A model generated the notes under the pieces. That model worked only from the letters and a program-made list of their open reading frames with translations, was not told the origin of the DNA and ran no database searches. DNA of 5,356 nt from Alphaproteobacteria bacterium (GTDB lineage Bacteria; Pseudomonadota; Alphaproteobacteria; UBA8366). Location: positions 1 to 5,356 of the forward strand of contig JAOTYV010000308.1 in NCBI GenBank assembly GCA_029861675.1, read 5' to 3'. Positions 1 to 5,356 of this stretch are shown in pieces. Every line of letters begins with the position of its first letter. Position 1 is the stretch's first letter. The position numbers were made by a program, and so were the translations under genes.

Positions 1-66
1 TTGATCGTTTCGGGAAGCGGTCATGTGTCCGGCCTGTTTGCGCGGTTCGATGACCGCTGGCCCTGA
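1..66 (+). CDS. Possible 3' end of an unrecognised gene (partial, weak)
   Basis: The first reading frame is open from the left edge to a TGA at 64-66 and would encode a 21-residue tail ending in FARFDDRWP. Most third codon positions are G or C, as in the confident genes downstream, and that is the only support for coding. I do not recognise the tail and no domain can be assigned from so short a piece. It overlaps a 9-base inverted repeat (16-24 with 50-58), so the stretch could instead be structured non-coding DNA or part of a mobile-element end. The 346 bases that follow it carry no confident gene, so it would not belong to the downstream operon. Confidence 0.22.
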   Translation: MIVSGSGHVSGLFARFDDRWP

Positions 67-299
67 TGAAGTCCGCGTACCAGGGCCCTCTCCGACTATC
101 GAGCTTTTGAGCCCGGACACCACCTCGGGTTTTCCTGGCTACGGCCCCGTTGATCATCATCACGCCCATTTGCCCTTACACCGCCGGTTCGGGCGGCCTA
201 AAAGTTGGTTGCGGGTGTCCGCAACCACCGAGAATTGGTTCTTGTTGTCATCGTGTGATTGCGGATGAGGAGTGCCGCACTGCCCTGTGACAATGCCGA

Positions 300-318
300 G
301 CCGGTCAAGCGAACCGGC
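300..318. promoter_or_regulatory. Candidate operator palindrome upstream of the operon promoter
   Basis: GCCGGT (300-305) and ACCGGC (313-318) are a perfect 6-base inverted repeat around a 7-base spacer, flanked by two direct copies of AATGCCG (292-298 and 319-325). It lies about 20 bases upstream of the proposed -35 element, a position usual for an activator site. No regulator gene is visible in the window, so assigning it to transcription control is inference. It could equally be a chance palindrome or a small hairpin. No T-run follows directly, so it is not a typical intrinsic terminator. Confidence 0.22.
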
Positions 319-337
319 AATGCCGCCTGCAAAGGTT

Positions 338-366
338 TTTACATTTCTTCAAAATCGGACTTTCAT
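338..366 (+). promoter_or_regulatory. Weak sigma70-like promoter for the operon
   Basis: TTTACA (338-343) matches the TTGACA -35 consensus at 5 of 6 positions. It is followed after 17 bases by TTTCAT (361-366), which matches TATAAT at 4 of 6. The elements lie in the only AT-rich patch ahead of the first gene and predict a leader of roughly 40 bases. An alternative -10, AATAAT at 387-392, is a better hexamer but has no good -35 partner. Promoters in GC-rich proteobacteria are often degenerate, so this is only a candidate. Confidence 0.27.
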
Positions 367-412
367 GAATAACGTATCCGATGGTCAATAATCGCGTGTC
401 GAGGAGATAACG

Positions 413-1891
413 ATGGACGATGTGGGCCGCGCCGATTTGGTGCAGGGAGAGGTACGGTACAGTGGGCTCCGAGACTGGATTGAAAAGGTCGACGGTCTCG
501 GCGAATTACTGCGTGTCGACGGCGCCGATTGGGACGCCGAGATGGGTACGATCACCCATATGCTGACGGAAAAAAGCCGCGGCAACGCGCCGGCAATTCT
601 GTTCGACAACGTACCAGGTTACCCGAAGGGTTATCGCACGTTGTACGGCGAGTTATCGTCCATTCGCCGCATCGCGATGACGCTTGGCCTGCCGCTCGAG
701 TACGACCGCAAGGTCGACATCGTTCAGCGCTACCATGACCGCATGCAGAACATGGAGTTGATTCCGCCGAAAATGGTGGAGACTGGCCCGGTGCTCGAAA
801 ATATCGTGACAGGAGACGACATCGATGTTCTGAAATTCCCGGTGCCCCGCCATCACGAGCAGGACCAGGCGCGTTATATCGGCACCGCGAACTGCGTCAT
901 CACCCAGGATCCCGACGACGGATCGTTCAACCTCGGCACCTACCGCAACCAAGTCTATGACGCGAGAACCATCGGCTGTCAGATTACCGAGGGCAAGCAC
1001 GGCCGCATTCACCGCGACAAATATTTCGAGCGCGGCGAAGAAGCCAAGTTCGCGATCACCATCGGACAAGACCCATTGCTGTTCATGCTGGGCGCCAGTC
1101 CACTGCCCGACGGCGTGTGCGAACTCGACTTCGCGGGTGGCCTGCGTGGCGAAGCGGTTGAATGCGTTCCCGGACCGTACACCGGATTTCCAATTCCGGC
1201 GGATGCCGAGATCGTCATCGAGGGCGTTGCCCGTCCCGGCCAGGTCAGGGAAGAAGGACCGTTCGGCGAATGGATGGGATATTACTCCGACGATTCGGTG
1301 CCGCGCCCCTATGTCGAGGTCAAGACGATCCTGCACCGCAACGATCCGATTCTGTGCTGCGCGCCACAACACAAACCAGTAGACGAGACCGGACTCCTGA
1401 AGGGCATCGCCGGCGCGGCCCAGATTTGGCGGGCGATCGAGGCGTGCGGGCTTCCCGACGTCAAGGGGGTCTGGAATCACGAAGGCGGCCCCGCCACCCG
1501 ATTTACCGCGATTTCAATCCGGCAGCGCTATCCAGGGCATGCCCGCAACGTGCTGCACGTCGCCGCGAACTGCCAGAGCGGCGCCTATGCGGGCAAGTGG
1601 ACGGTGGTGGTCGATGACGACATCGATGCAGGCGATTTGGATCAAGTGCTGTGGGCGATGTCCACCCGGTTCGATCCTGCCACCGACATCGACCTCATTC
1701 AAAAGGCGTGGGCGTCGAAGCGCGACCCGCTGTACCTGCCGGGTAACTTCAACAACCGCATCCTGATCGACGCCTGCATCCCGTACGATATGTATCTGAA
1801 AGACACCTTCCCGCCGGTGGTCGATGTGAGTCCGGAAATGCGCCGCATAGTTCTTGAAAAATTCAGCCACCTGCCGTTTCCGCAAGCGTAA
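413..1891 (+). CDS. UbiD-family prenylated-FMN-dependent decarboxylase
   Basis: This 492-residue protein has the usual length of UbiD-family (de)carboxylases, which use prenylated FMN, Mn2+ and K+ to remove or add a carboxyl group on aromatic, heteroaromatic or alpha,beta-unsaturated acids in the cytoplasm. The cofactor and catalytic positions known from fungal Fdc1 and E. coli UbiD can be placed. The NLGTYR motif supplies metal ligand N173 and catalytic R178, H196 and E237 fit the other metal ligands, and EGPFGE (281-286) supplies E281 and E286 of the Glu-Arg-Glu network. The enzyme therefore looks active. The ATG start has a strong ribosome binding site (GGAG at 403-406, 6 bases upstream). 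The cofactor requires a UbiX flavin prenyltransferase, which is not in this window. It is the first gene of the apparent operon and 21 bases separate it from the CoA ligase start. That context argues for aromatic or furan carboxylate catabolism rather than ubiquinone synthesis. The substrate is not determinable here; HmfF-like and phthaloyl-CoA-decarboxylase-like roles are possible. Confidence 0.95.
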   Translation: MDDVGRADLVQGEVRYSGLRDWIEKVDGLGELLRVDGADWDAEMGTITHMLTEKSRGNAPAILFDNVPGYPKGYRTLYGELSSIRRIAMTLGLPLEYDRKVDIVQRYHDRMQNMELIPPKMVETGPVLENIVTGDDIDVLKFPVPRHHEQDQARYIGTANCVITQDPDDGSFNLGTYRNQVYDARTIGCQITEGKHGRIHRDKYFERGEEAKFAITIGQDPLLFMLGASPLPDGVCELDFAGGLRGEAVECVPGPYTGFPIPADAEIVIEGVARPGQVREEGPFGEWMGYYSDDSVPRPYVEVKTILHRNDPILCCAPQHKPVDETGLLKGIAGAAQIWRAIEACGLPDVKGVWNHEGGPATRFTAISIRQRYPGHARNVLHVAANCQSGAYAGKWTVVVDDDIDAGDLDQVLWAMSTRFDPATDIDLIQKAWASKRDPLYLPGNFNNRILIDACIPYDMYLKDTFPPVVDVSPEMRRIVLEKFSHLPFPQA

Positions 1892-1906
1892 GCGTGCTTG
1901 CGGAGA
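1877..1906 (+). promoter_or_regulatory. Hairpin spanning the decarboxylase stop codon and the ligase ribosome binding site
   Basis: TTTCCGCAAGC (1877-1887) pairs with GCTTGCGGAGA (1896-1906) over 11 positions with a single G-U pair, leaving an 8-base loop. The decarboxylase stop codon TAA (1889-1891) lies in the loop. The GGAG ribosome binding site of the CoA ligase (1902-1905) lies in the 3' arm. As RNA this would hide the ligase ribosome binding site until a ribosome finishing the decarboxylase melts the 5' arm, which is a classical layout for translational coupling. The pairing is seen directly; the coupling is inferred. No T-run follows, so it is not a typical terminator. It could also act as an RNA stability element. 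Confidence 0.55.
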
Positions 1907-1912
1907 TATCGG

Positions 1913-3586
1913 ATGAACACGATTCTGACCCTGCTGAGCCGCGACAGGTTGAAGGCTTGCTATGACTCGGGATTTTGGCGGGAAGACACCATTTACCGCA
2001 TTGCCGGAAAGTACGCGGAAGCAACGCCCGAAGCTTCGGCCGTCCGGGATCAACGCGGCCGTCTGACCTATCGCCAACTGCTCGATGTCAGCGACCGTTT
2101 TGCGGCCGACCTGCATCGAAGGGGTGTAAGACGGGGCCAGCGGGTAGCCGTATGGCTGCCGAGCCGCATTGAGACGGCGATCGCGCTGCTGGCTTGTTCG
2201 CGCAACGGCTATGTATGCTGCCCATCGCTCCACAGGGACCATACCGTCGACGACGTCGTCGGCTTGTTGCGGGGAATGGGCGCCGCCGCCCTGATCATGC
2301 AGGATGGATACGGCGCGGATGCGGACCGGCGAGAGATCGGTCCGCGCCTCGACGAGATTTGCTCGCTGCGACACGTCTATCGTCTCGCGCCGCCGAAGCC
2401 GGGTGAGATATCCCGGCCATTCGATACGCTGCTGGACGCTTCGGCCGATGCCGTCGCCGACCCAAAGCCGGTTTCCGATCCGGACAGCGTTGTTTATCTC
2501 GCCTACACATCGGGCACCGGCGGCGCGCCGAAGGGCGTCATGCACAGCGACAACACAGTGCTGGCGAATGCCCGCGCCATCGCGGACGACTGGAATTTTG
2601 GATCGAATTCGGTGATCTACTCGCTGAGCCCGTTGAGCCACAATTTGGGTTTCGGGTCCCTCATCGTCGCGTTGGCGGTCGGCGGGCAGCTCGTGGCGCA
2701 TGATTTACCCCGCGGCGCGAGCTTGGTCGACCGTCTCCGCAAGATCATGGCGACATTCCTGGTCGGCGTTCCCACCCACGCCATCGATCTCCTTACCGAA
2801 CTGCGCGACCATGGAGAAAATCCCCTCGATAACTTGGAAGGGTTCCGTATTTCCGGCGCATCGGCGCCTACCGCCCTCATTGAAGGTCTGATGGGTTACG
2901 GAATCATGCCGCAAAGCGGTTACGGCATGACCGAGGCCTGCTCGCATCACTACACGCTTCCGGACGATGACCCGAAGCGCATCGCTGAAACCTCCGGACG
3001 CGTCTGTCCCGGATACGAGGTTCGCATTTGGTCGCGTGACAATCGCGATGTCGAAGTGCCGATCGGTGAAATCGGCGAGATCGGCGGACGCGGCGCCAGC
3101 CTGATGCTCGGCTATTTCGACGATCAGCGCGCAACCGAGAATGCGTTCAATGCCCATGGCTGGTTCATGACGGGCGACCTCGGCTGGGTCGATGCGGATG
3201 GCTACATTCGCGTTACCGGCCGCAAGAAGGACGTTATCATTCGTGGCGGACACAATATTTTTCCGGCACACATTGAGGCCCTGGCGATGCGCCACGATGC
3301 GATTGAACGGGCTGCGGCGGTGCCGGTTCCTGACGCGCGGCTGGGCGAAAAAGTCTGCCTTGCCGTGACGCTGCGACACGGGGAGGACCTGCCGCCGGCG
3401 GCGATACTCGACCATCTCGATGACGCGGGCCTCTCAAAATATGACATGCCTGAATATATCCTGCCGCTCGAACAAATCCCGTTGACGGCAAGCGGCAAGA
3501 TATTGAAGCGGGAACTCATTACATGGATTGAACAGGGGCAGGTCGTTCCCACACCGGTGCGATGGCGGCAACGAGCCCGGCAATAA
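1913..3586 (+). CDS. Class I acyl/aryl-CoA ligase (AMP-binding family)
   Basis: This 557-residue protein is an ANL-superfamily adenylate-forming ligase, which makes an acyl-AMP from a carboxylic acid and ATP and then the CoA thioester. The visible core motifs are the ATP loop YTSGTGGAPKG (198-208), SPLSHN (239-244), SGYGMTE (335-341), GWFMTGDLG (416-424), GRKKDVIIRGG (436-446) and PLTASGKILKREL, whose K529 is the usual adenylation lysine. The length and the RGGHNIFPAHIE signature are like the cyclohexanecarboxylate/aromatic-acid/medium-chain acyl ligase group, not the longer acetyl-CoA synthetases. The ATP loop has Gly where TSGTTG usually has its last Thr. I chose ATG 1913 because GGAG (1902-1905) lies 7 bases upstream; a TTG at 1898 would add five residues but sits upstream of that site. 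In this operon it probably activates either the acid released by the decarboxylase or the decarboxylase substrate itself. The exact acid is unknown. Confidence 0.93.
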   Translation: MNTILTLLSRDRLKACYDSGFWREDTIYRIAGKYAEATPEASAVRDQRGRLTYRQLLDVSDRFAADLHRRGVRRGQRVAVWLPSRIETAIALLACSRNGYVCCPSLHRDHTVDDVVGLLRGMGAAALIMQDGYGADADRREIGPRLDEICSLRHVYRLAPPKPGEISRPFDTLLDASADAVADPKPVSDPDSVVYLAYTSGTGGAPKGVMHSDNTVLANARAIADDWNFGSNSVIYSLSPLSHNLGFGSLIVALAVGGQLVAHDLPRGASLVDRLRKIMATFLVGVPTHAIDLLTELRDHGENPLDNLEGFRISGASAPTALIEGLMGYGIMPQSGYGMTEACSHHYTLPDDDPKRIAETSGRVCPGYEVRIWSRDNRDVEVPIGEIGEIGGRGASLMLGYFDDQRATENAFNAHGWFMTGDLGWVDADGYIRVTGRKKDVIIRGGHNIFPAHIEALAMRHDAIERAAAVPVPDARLGEKVCLAVTLRHGEDLPPAAILDHLDDAGLSKYDMPEYILPLEQIPLTASGKILKRELITWIEQGQVVPTPVRWRQRARQ

Positions 3587-3606
3587 TTCATAGAAGGATC
3601 AGTGGA

Positions 3607-4596
3607 ATGCGCGCGGTCATTGTAAAGGAATTCGGCGAAGTCGACGCGGCGAGCGTCGGCGAGTTTCCCGATCCGGTCCCGAATCCGGACGAGGTCTTGG
3701 TTCGGGTCCATGCGGTGGCTGCCAACTTTGTCGACTTGTTGGTGATTGGCGGCAAGTATCAGTTTCTTCCCGAGCCGCCTTTCGTGCCCGGCAAGGGGCC
3801 GGCGGGTGTTGTCGTCGGGCTCGGCGCCGACGTTACCGGATTCGAAATCGGCGACAGGGTGCTGGCCATGGCCGAGATGGGCGGCTACGCCGAACTCGTG
3901 GCGGTGGAACAATCCCAGGTCTACCGCCTCCCTGCGAATCTCTCCTTCGCCGATGCGGCGTCCATGGCGCTCGTCTACGACACCGCTTGGGTGGCGTTGC
4001 GCGACCGTGCGCGCATCAGCGCGGGCGAAACGGTGCTTGTGCTCGGCGCGACCGGCGGCGTCGGATATGCATCCGTGCAGTTGGCGAACGCCATGGGCGC
4101 AAAAGTGCTTGCGGGAATTTCGTCGCCGGACAAGGCGTCACTGATCGAAGACGACGCCGATGCCGTCATCGACCTTTCGATCCCGGACCTCAAATACGGC
4201 TTGCGCGAACAGGTCTACGCCGCCACGGACGGCGCCGGCGCGGACATAATCCTCGATCCGCTGGGCGACGACATTTTTGACGCGGCAATCCGCGCTCTCG
4301 CCTGGCGGGGGCGGCTTGTCGTCATCGGATTTGCCGCCGGACGGATTCCGACGATCAGGGCGAATTATCTGCTGCTCAAGAACATCGAAGTGAGCGGGCT
4401 TCAGGTCAGCGACTACCGCAAGCGGGCCAAGAATCGGATGTCCGAGTGCTTCGAAGAAGTATTCCAACTTTATGATCGCGGAAAGATCAAGCCCGGGCCG
4501 ACGACGACCTTTGCGCTCGACGGGTTTGCCGAAGCACTGCGCTCGGTGGAGCAACGGCGGATTCAGGGGCGGGCAATCCTAATCCCAACGGAATGA
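3607..4596 (+). CDS. Zinc-free MDR oxidoreductase (NADPH:quinone reductase-like)
   Basis: This 329-residue protein belongs to the medium-chain dehydrogenase/reductase superfamily, quinone oxidoreductase branch. An N-terminal GroES-like domain (about 1-120) contains the typical segments ANFVDLLVIGGKY (39-51) and PFVPGKGPAG (58-67). A Rossmann domain follows with the nucleotide loop LGATGGVG (146-153). The zinc-ligand cysteines of alcohol dehydrogenases are absent; the only cysteine is C281. A zinc-independent NAD(P)H-dependent reduction of a quinone or an activated C=C bond is therefore expected. ATG 3607 is preferred because AGAAGGA (3592-3598) lies 8 bases upstream; an in-frame ATG at 3562 lies inside the ligase gene and would add a 15-residue extension unlike the family N-terminus. 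It starts 20 bases after the ligase stop, so it is very likely co-transcribed. Its role may be reducing an enoyl-CoA intermediate or a quinone, but the sequence does not say which. Confidence 0.92.
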   Translation: MRAVIVKEFGEVDAASVGEFPDPVPNPDEVLVRVHAVAANFVDLLVIGGKYQFLPEPPFVPGKGPAGVVVGLGADVTGFEIGDRVLAMAEMGGYAELVAVEQSQVYRLPANLSFADAASMALVYDTAWVALRDRARISAGETVLVLGATGGVGYASVQLANAMGAKVLAGISSPDKASLIEDDADAVIDLSIPDLKYGLREQVYAATDGAGADIILDPLGDDIFDAAIRALAWRGRLVVIGFAAGRIPTIRANYLLLKNIEVSGLQVSDYRKRAKNRMSECFEEVFQLYDRGKIKPGPTTTFALDGFAEALRSVEQRRIQGRAILIPTE

Positions 4597-4683
4597 CGGA
4601 AGCGCCGAAGTGAACCACAATACGACGGCCTTCGGCATCGGCCATCATCGCTTCGGCCGTGAACCGGATACGGGAGCAGCAGG
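4597..4683 (+). other. 87-base intergenic gap with overlapping inverted repeats
   Basis: This gap is about four times longer than the other two in the operon. It contains GCCGAAG (4604-4610) complementary to CTTCGGC at 4630-4636 and again at 4651-4657, GAAGCG (4599-4604) complementary to CGCTTC (4649-4654), and ACGGCC (4625-4630) complementary to GGCCGT (4655-4660). These pairings are mutually exclusive in part, so the RNA could take more than one fold. There is no T-run, and I see no convincing promoter. A processing, stability or attenuation role would be inference. The ribosome binding site of the next gene (GGGAG, 4672-4676) lies outside these repeats. Confidence 0.35.
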
Positions 4684-5356
4684 ATGAACGGCAAGACATT
4701 CGGAATACCAGTTCCCCGCTTGGAGGATCCCCGGCTGCTGCGGGGACAGGCGCGCTTCGTCGATGATATTTCTTTGCCGGGCATGCTCGAGGCGGCGTTC
4801 GTCCGCAGCCCTGCGGGTCACGCATCGATTACCCACATCGACAAATCCGCAGCGCTTTCCCTTGCGGGCGTTCACGCGGTCTTTACCGCCGACGACCTCA
4901 AGCCGTATCTGCGGAACGAGCATCTGGTAGTGGGGCTGCCGAGCAAAAGTTACCGGCAGGACAGAAACCGGCCGGCGCTGTGCCGCGATGAGGCCGTATA
5001 TGTCGGTGAACCCTTGGCCGTCGTGATTGCCGACGACCGATATATCGCGGAGGATGCTGCCGCCCTGATCGGCGTGGACTACGAACCCTTGCCCGCCGTC
5101 GCTGACTGCCGCGACGCCTTGGCCGCTGATGCCCCGGCGGTCCATACAGGCGCCGCAGATAATCTGCTCGCCGAATTCGATATGGGGTACGGCGACATCG
5201 ACGTCGCGTTTTCCGGAGCCGCATATGTGTTCAAGGAATCGATTTGGCAGCACCGCGGTGGCAGCCATTCCATCGAATGCAGGGGCCTCGTCGCCGACTA
5301 CAACCGGGCCACGGACGCACTGACACTCTGGAACTCGACGCAGATGCCGCATTCGT
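4684..5356 (+). CDS. Xanthine dehydrogenase/CoxL-family molybdenum hydroxylase large subunit (N-terminal part)
   Basis: An open frame runs from ATG 4684 to the right edge without a stop, giving 224 residues of a protein that is normally about 750-800 long. The start has GGGAG 7 bases upstream (4672-4676). The opening RLEDPRLLRGQARFVDDI and RSPAGHA (12-29, 41-47), then VGEPLAVVIADD (107-118) and VDYEPLPAV (131-139), are the classic aldehyde oxidase/xanthine dehydrogenase a/b-hammerhead domain. From about 180 the molybdopterin-binding domain begins, with STQMPH (218-223) matching the usual TQ-x-PH motif. Where many relatives have MEPRG this protein has IECRG (197-201), preceded by HRGGSHS. Family members hydroxylate N-heterocycles, aldehydes, CO or aryl-CoA esters (for example furoyl-CoA) or reduce hydroxybenzoyl-CoA, together with FAD and 2Fe-2S subunits. 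Those partner subunits are not in the window and would be expected downstream. The catalytic C-terminal glutamate is beyond the edge. Confidence 0.93.
   Translation, partial: MNGKTFGIPVPRLEDPRLLRGQARFVDDISLPGMLEAAFVRSPAGHASITHIDKSAALSLAGVHAVFTADDLKPYLRNEHLVVGLPSKSYRQDRNRPALCRDEAVYVGEPLAVVIADDRYIAEDAAALIGVDYEPLPAVADCRDALAADAPAVHTGAADNLLAEFDMGYGDIDVAFSGAAYVFKESIWQHRGGSHSIECRGLVADYNRATDALTLWNSTQMPHS

Larger units (their letters stand above)
67..412. other. Intergenic region upstream of the catabolic operon
   Basis: I see no convincing gene in this stretch. A small open frame at 23-268 is rich in Pro, Ser and His and has no recognisable domain. The left half (up to about 230) contains several inverted repeats: CCGCC/GGCGG at 181-196, a perfect 9-bp stem with a 4-base loop at 206-227, and copies of GTGTCC at 25-30 and 215-220 with its complement at 115-120. 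The right half (about 331-400) is clearly AT-richer than the surrounding genes and probably carries the promoter and leader of the operon. A 6-bp palindrome at 300-318 could be an operator. No transposase, tRNA or known riboswitch was recognised. Confidence 0.6.

Noticed and set aside
110..133. Terminator-like AGCCCG/CGGGTT pairing followed by a short T-run
   Set aside because: The stem is only six pairs including one G-U, the loop is 10 bases and the T-run is interrupted at once, so it is too weak to call an intrinsic terminator.
1..169. Minus-strand open frame starting at ATG 169 and running off the left edge
   Set aside because: It is Arg-rich with many AGG, AGA and CGA codons unlike the confident genes, has only a poorly spaced AGGG upstream, and resembles no family I know. 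It could be reconsidered if sequence to the left continues the frame.
23..268. 81-residue open frame on the + strand with a purine-rich GGGAAG shortly upstream of its ATG
   Set aside because: Its composition is rich in Pro, Ser, His and Arg with no recognisable domain, and it crosses several inverted repeats. A very small chance remains that it is a real hypothetical protein.
319..343. T-run at 336-340 as the tail of an intrinsic terminator
   Set aside because: The only stem directly before it (CCT/AGG) has three pairs, and the better palindrome at 300-318 is too far away. The T-run fits better as part of the promoter region.
653..1480. Long minus-strand open frame (275 codons)
   Set aside because: It lies wholly antisense to the UbiD-family gene, whose motifs are intact. 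Long antisense frames are expected in GC-rich coding DNA, and this one shows no domain.
1898..1912. TTG at 1898 as an alternative start for the CoA ligase
   Set aside because: It precedes the GGAG site that is correctly spaced for ATG 1913, and it has no ribosome binding site of its own.
1514..2701. Long minus-strand open frame (395 codons) across the decarboxylase/ligase junction
   Set aside because: It is antisense to two well-supported genes and contains no recognisable motif. It is a codon-bias shadow.
3562..3606. ATG at 3562 as an alternative start for the MDR oxidoreductase
   Set aside because: It lies inside the ligase gene and adds 15 residues not typical of the family. ATG 3607 has a well-spaced AGAAGGA upstream and gives the canonical N-terminus.
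2705..3912. Overlapping minus-strand open frames opposite the ligase and the MDR gene
   Set aside because: They overlap each other and confident genes, and their translations show no family features.
4645..5352. Minus-strand open frame of 235 codons near the right edge
   Set aside because: It is antisense to the molybdenum hydroxylase frame, which carries several diagnostic motifs and a good ribosome binding site.

Overview
The window comes from a GC-rich bacterial genome. Strong G/C preference at third codon positions, Shine-Dalgarno starts and tight gene packing suggest a proteobacterium, and the protein style is most like Alphaproteobacteria or Betaproteobacteria. This is an inference from sequence style, not a match to a named species. 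All confident genes lie on the + strand and form one apparent catabolic operon. The operon runs off the right edge.

Layout: 1-412 has no confident gene. It holds a possible gene tail ending at 66, several inverted repeats, and an AT-richer leader with a weak sigma70-like promoter and a clear ribosome binding site. Then come a UbiD-family prenylated-FMN decarboxylase (413-1891), a class I acyl/aryl-CoA ligase of the AMP-binding family (1913-3586), a zinc-free MDR-type NAD(P)H:quinone oxidoreductase (3607-4596), and the N-terminal third of a xanthine dehydrogenase/CoxL-type molybdenum hydroxylase large subunit (from 4684, cut by the window edge). The first three genes are separated by 20-21 bases. 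The fourth follows an 87-base gap with potential secondary structure.

How the genes could work together: decarboxylation of an aromatic or heteroaromatic acid, activation of a carboxylate as a CoA thioester, and molybdenum-dependent ring hydroxylation (or reductive dehydroxylation) of the CoA ester, with a separate MDR reductase. The same enzyme classes occur in 2,5-furandicarboxylate/2-furoate degradation (HmfF, HmfD, HmfABC). Parts of the logic also match anaerobic phthalate-type and hydroxybenzoyl-CoA pathways. The substrate cannot be fixed from sequence alone. The MDR enzyme is not an obvious member of any of these routes, so the combination may be a variant or undescribed pathway.

The most distinctive non-coding signal is a strong hairpin at 1877-1906. 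Its loop contains the decarboxylase stop codon and its 3' arm contains the ribosome binding site of the ligase gene. This arrangement suggests translational coupling.
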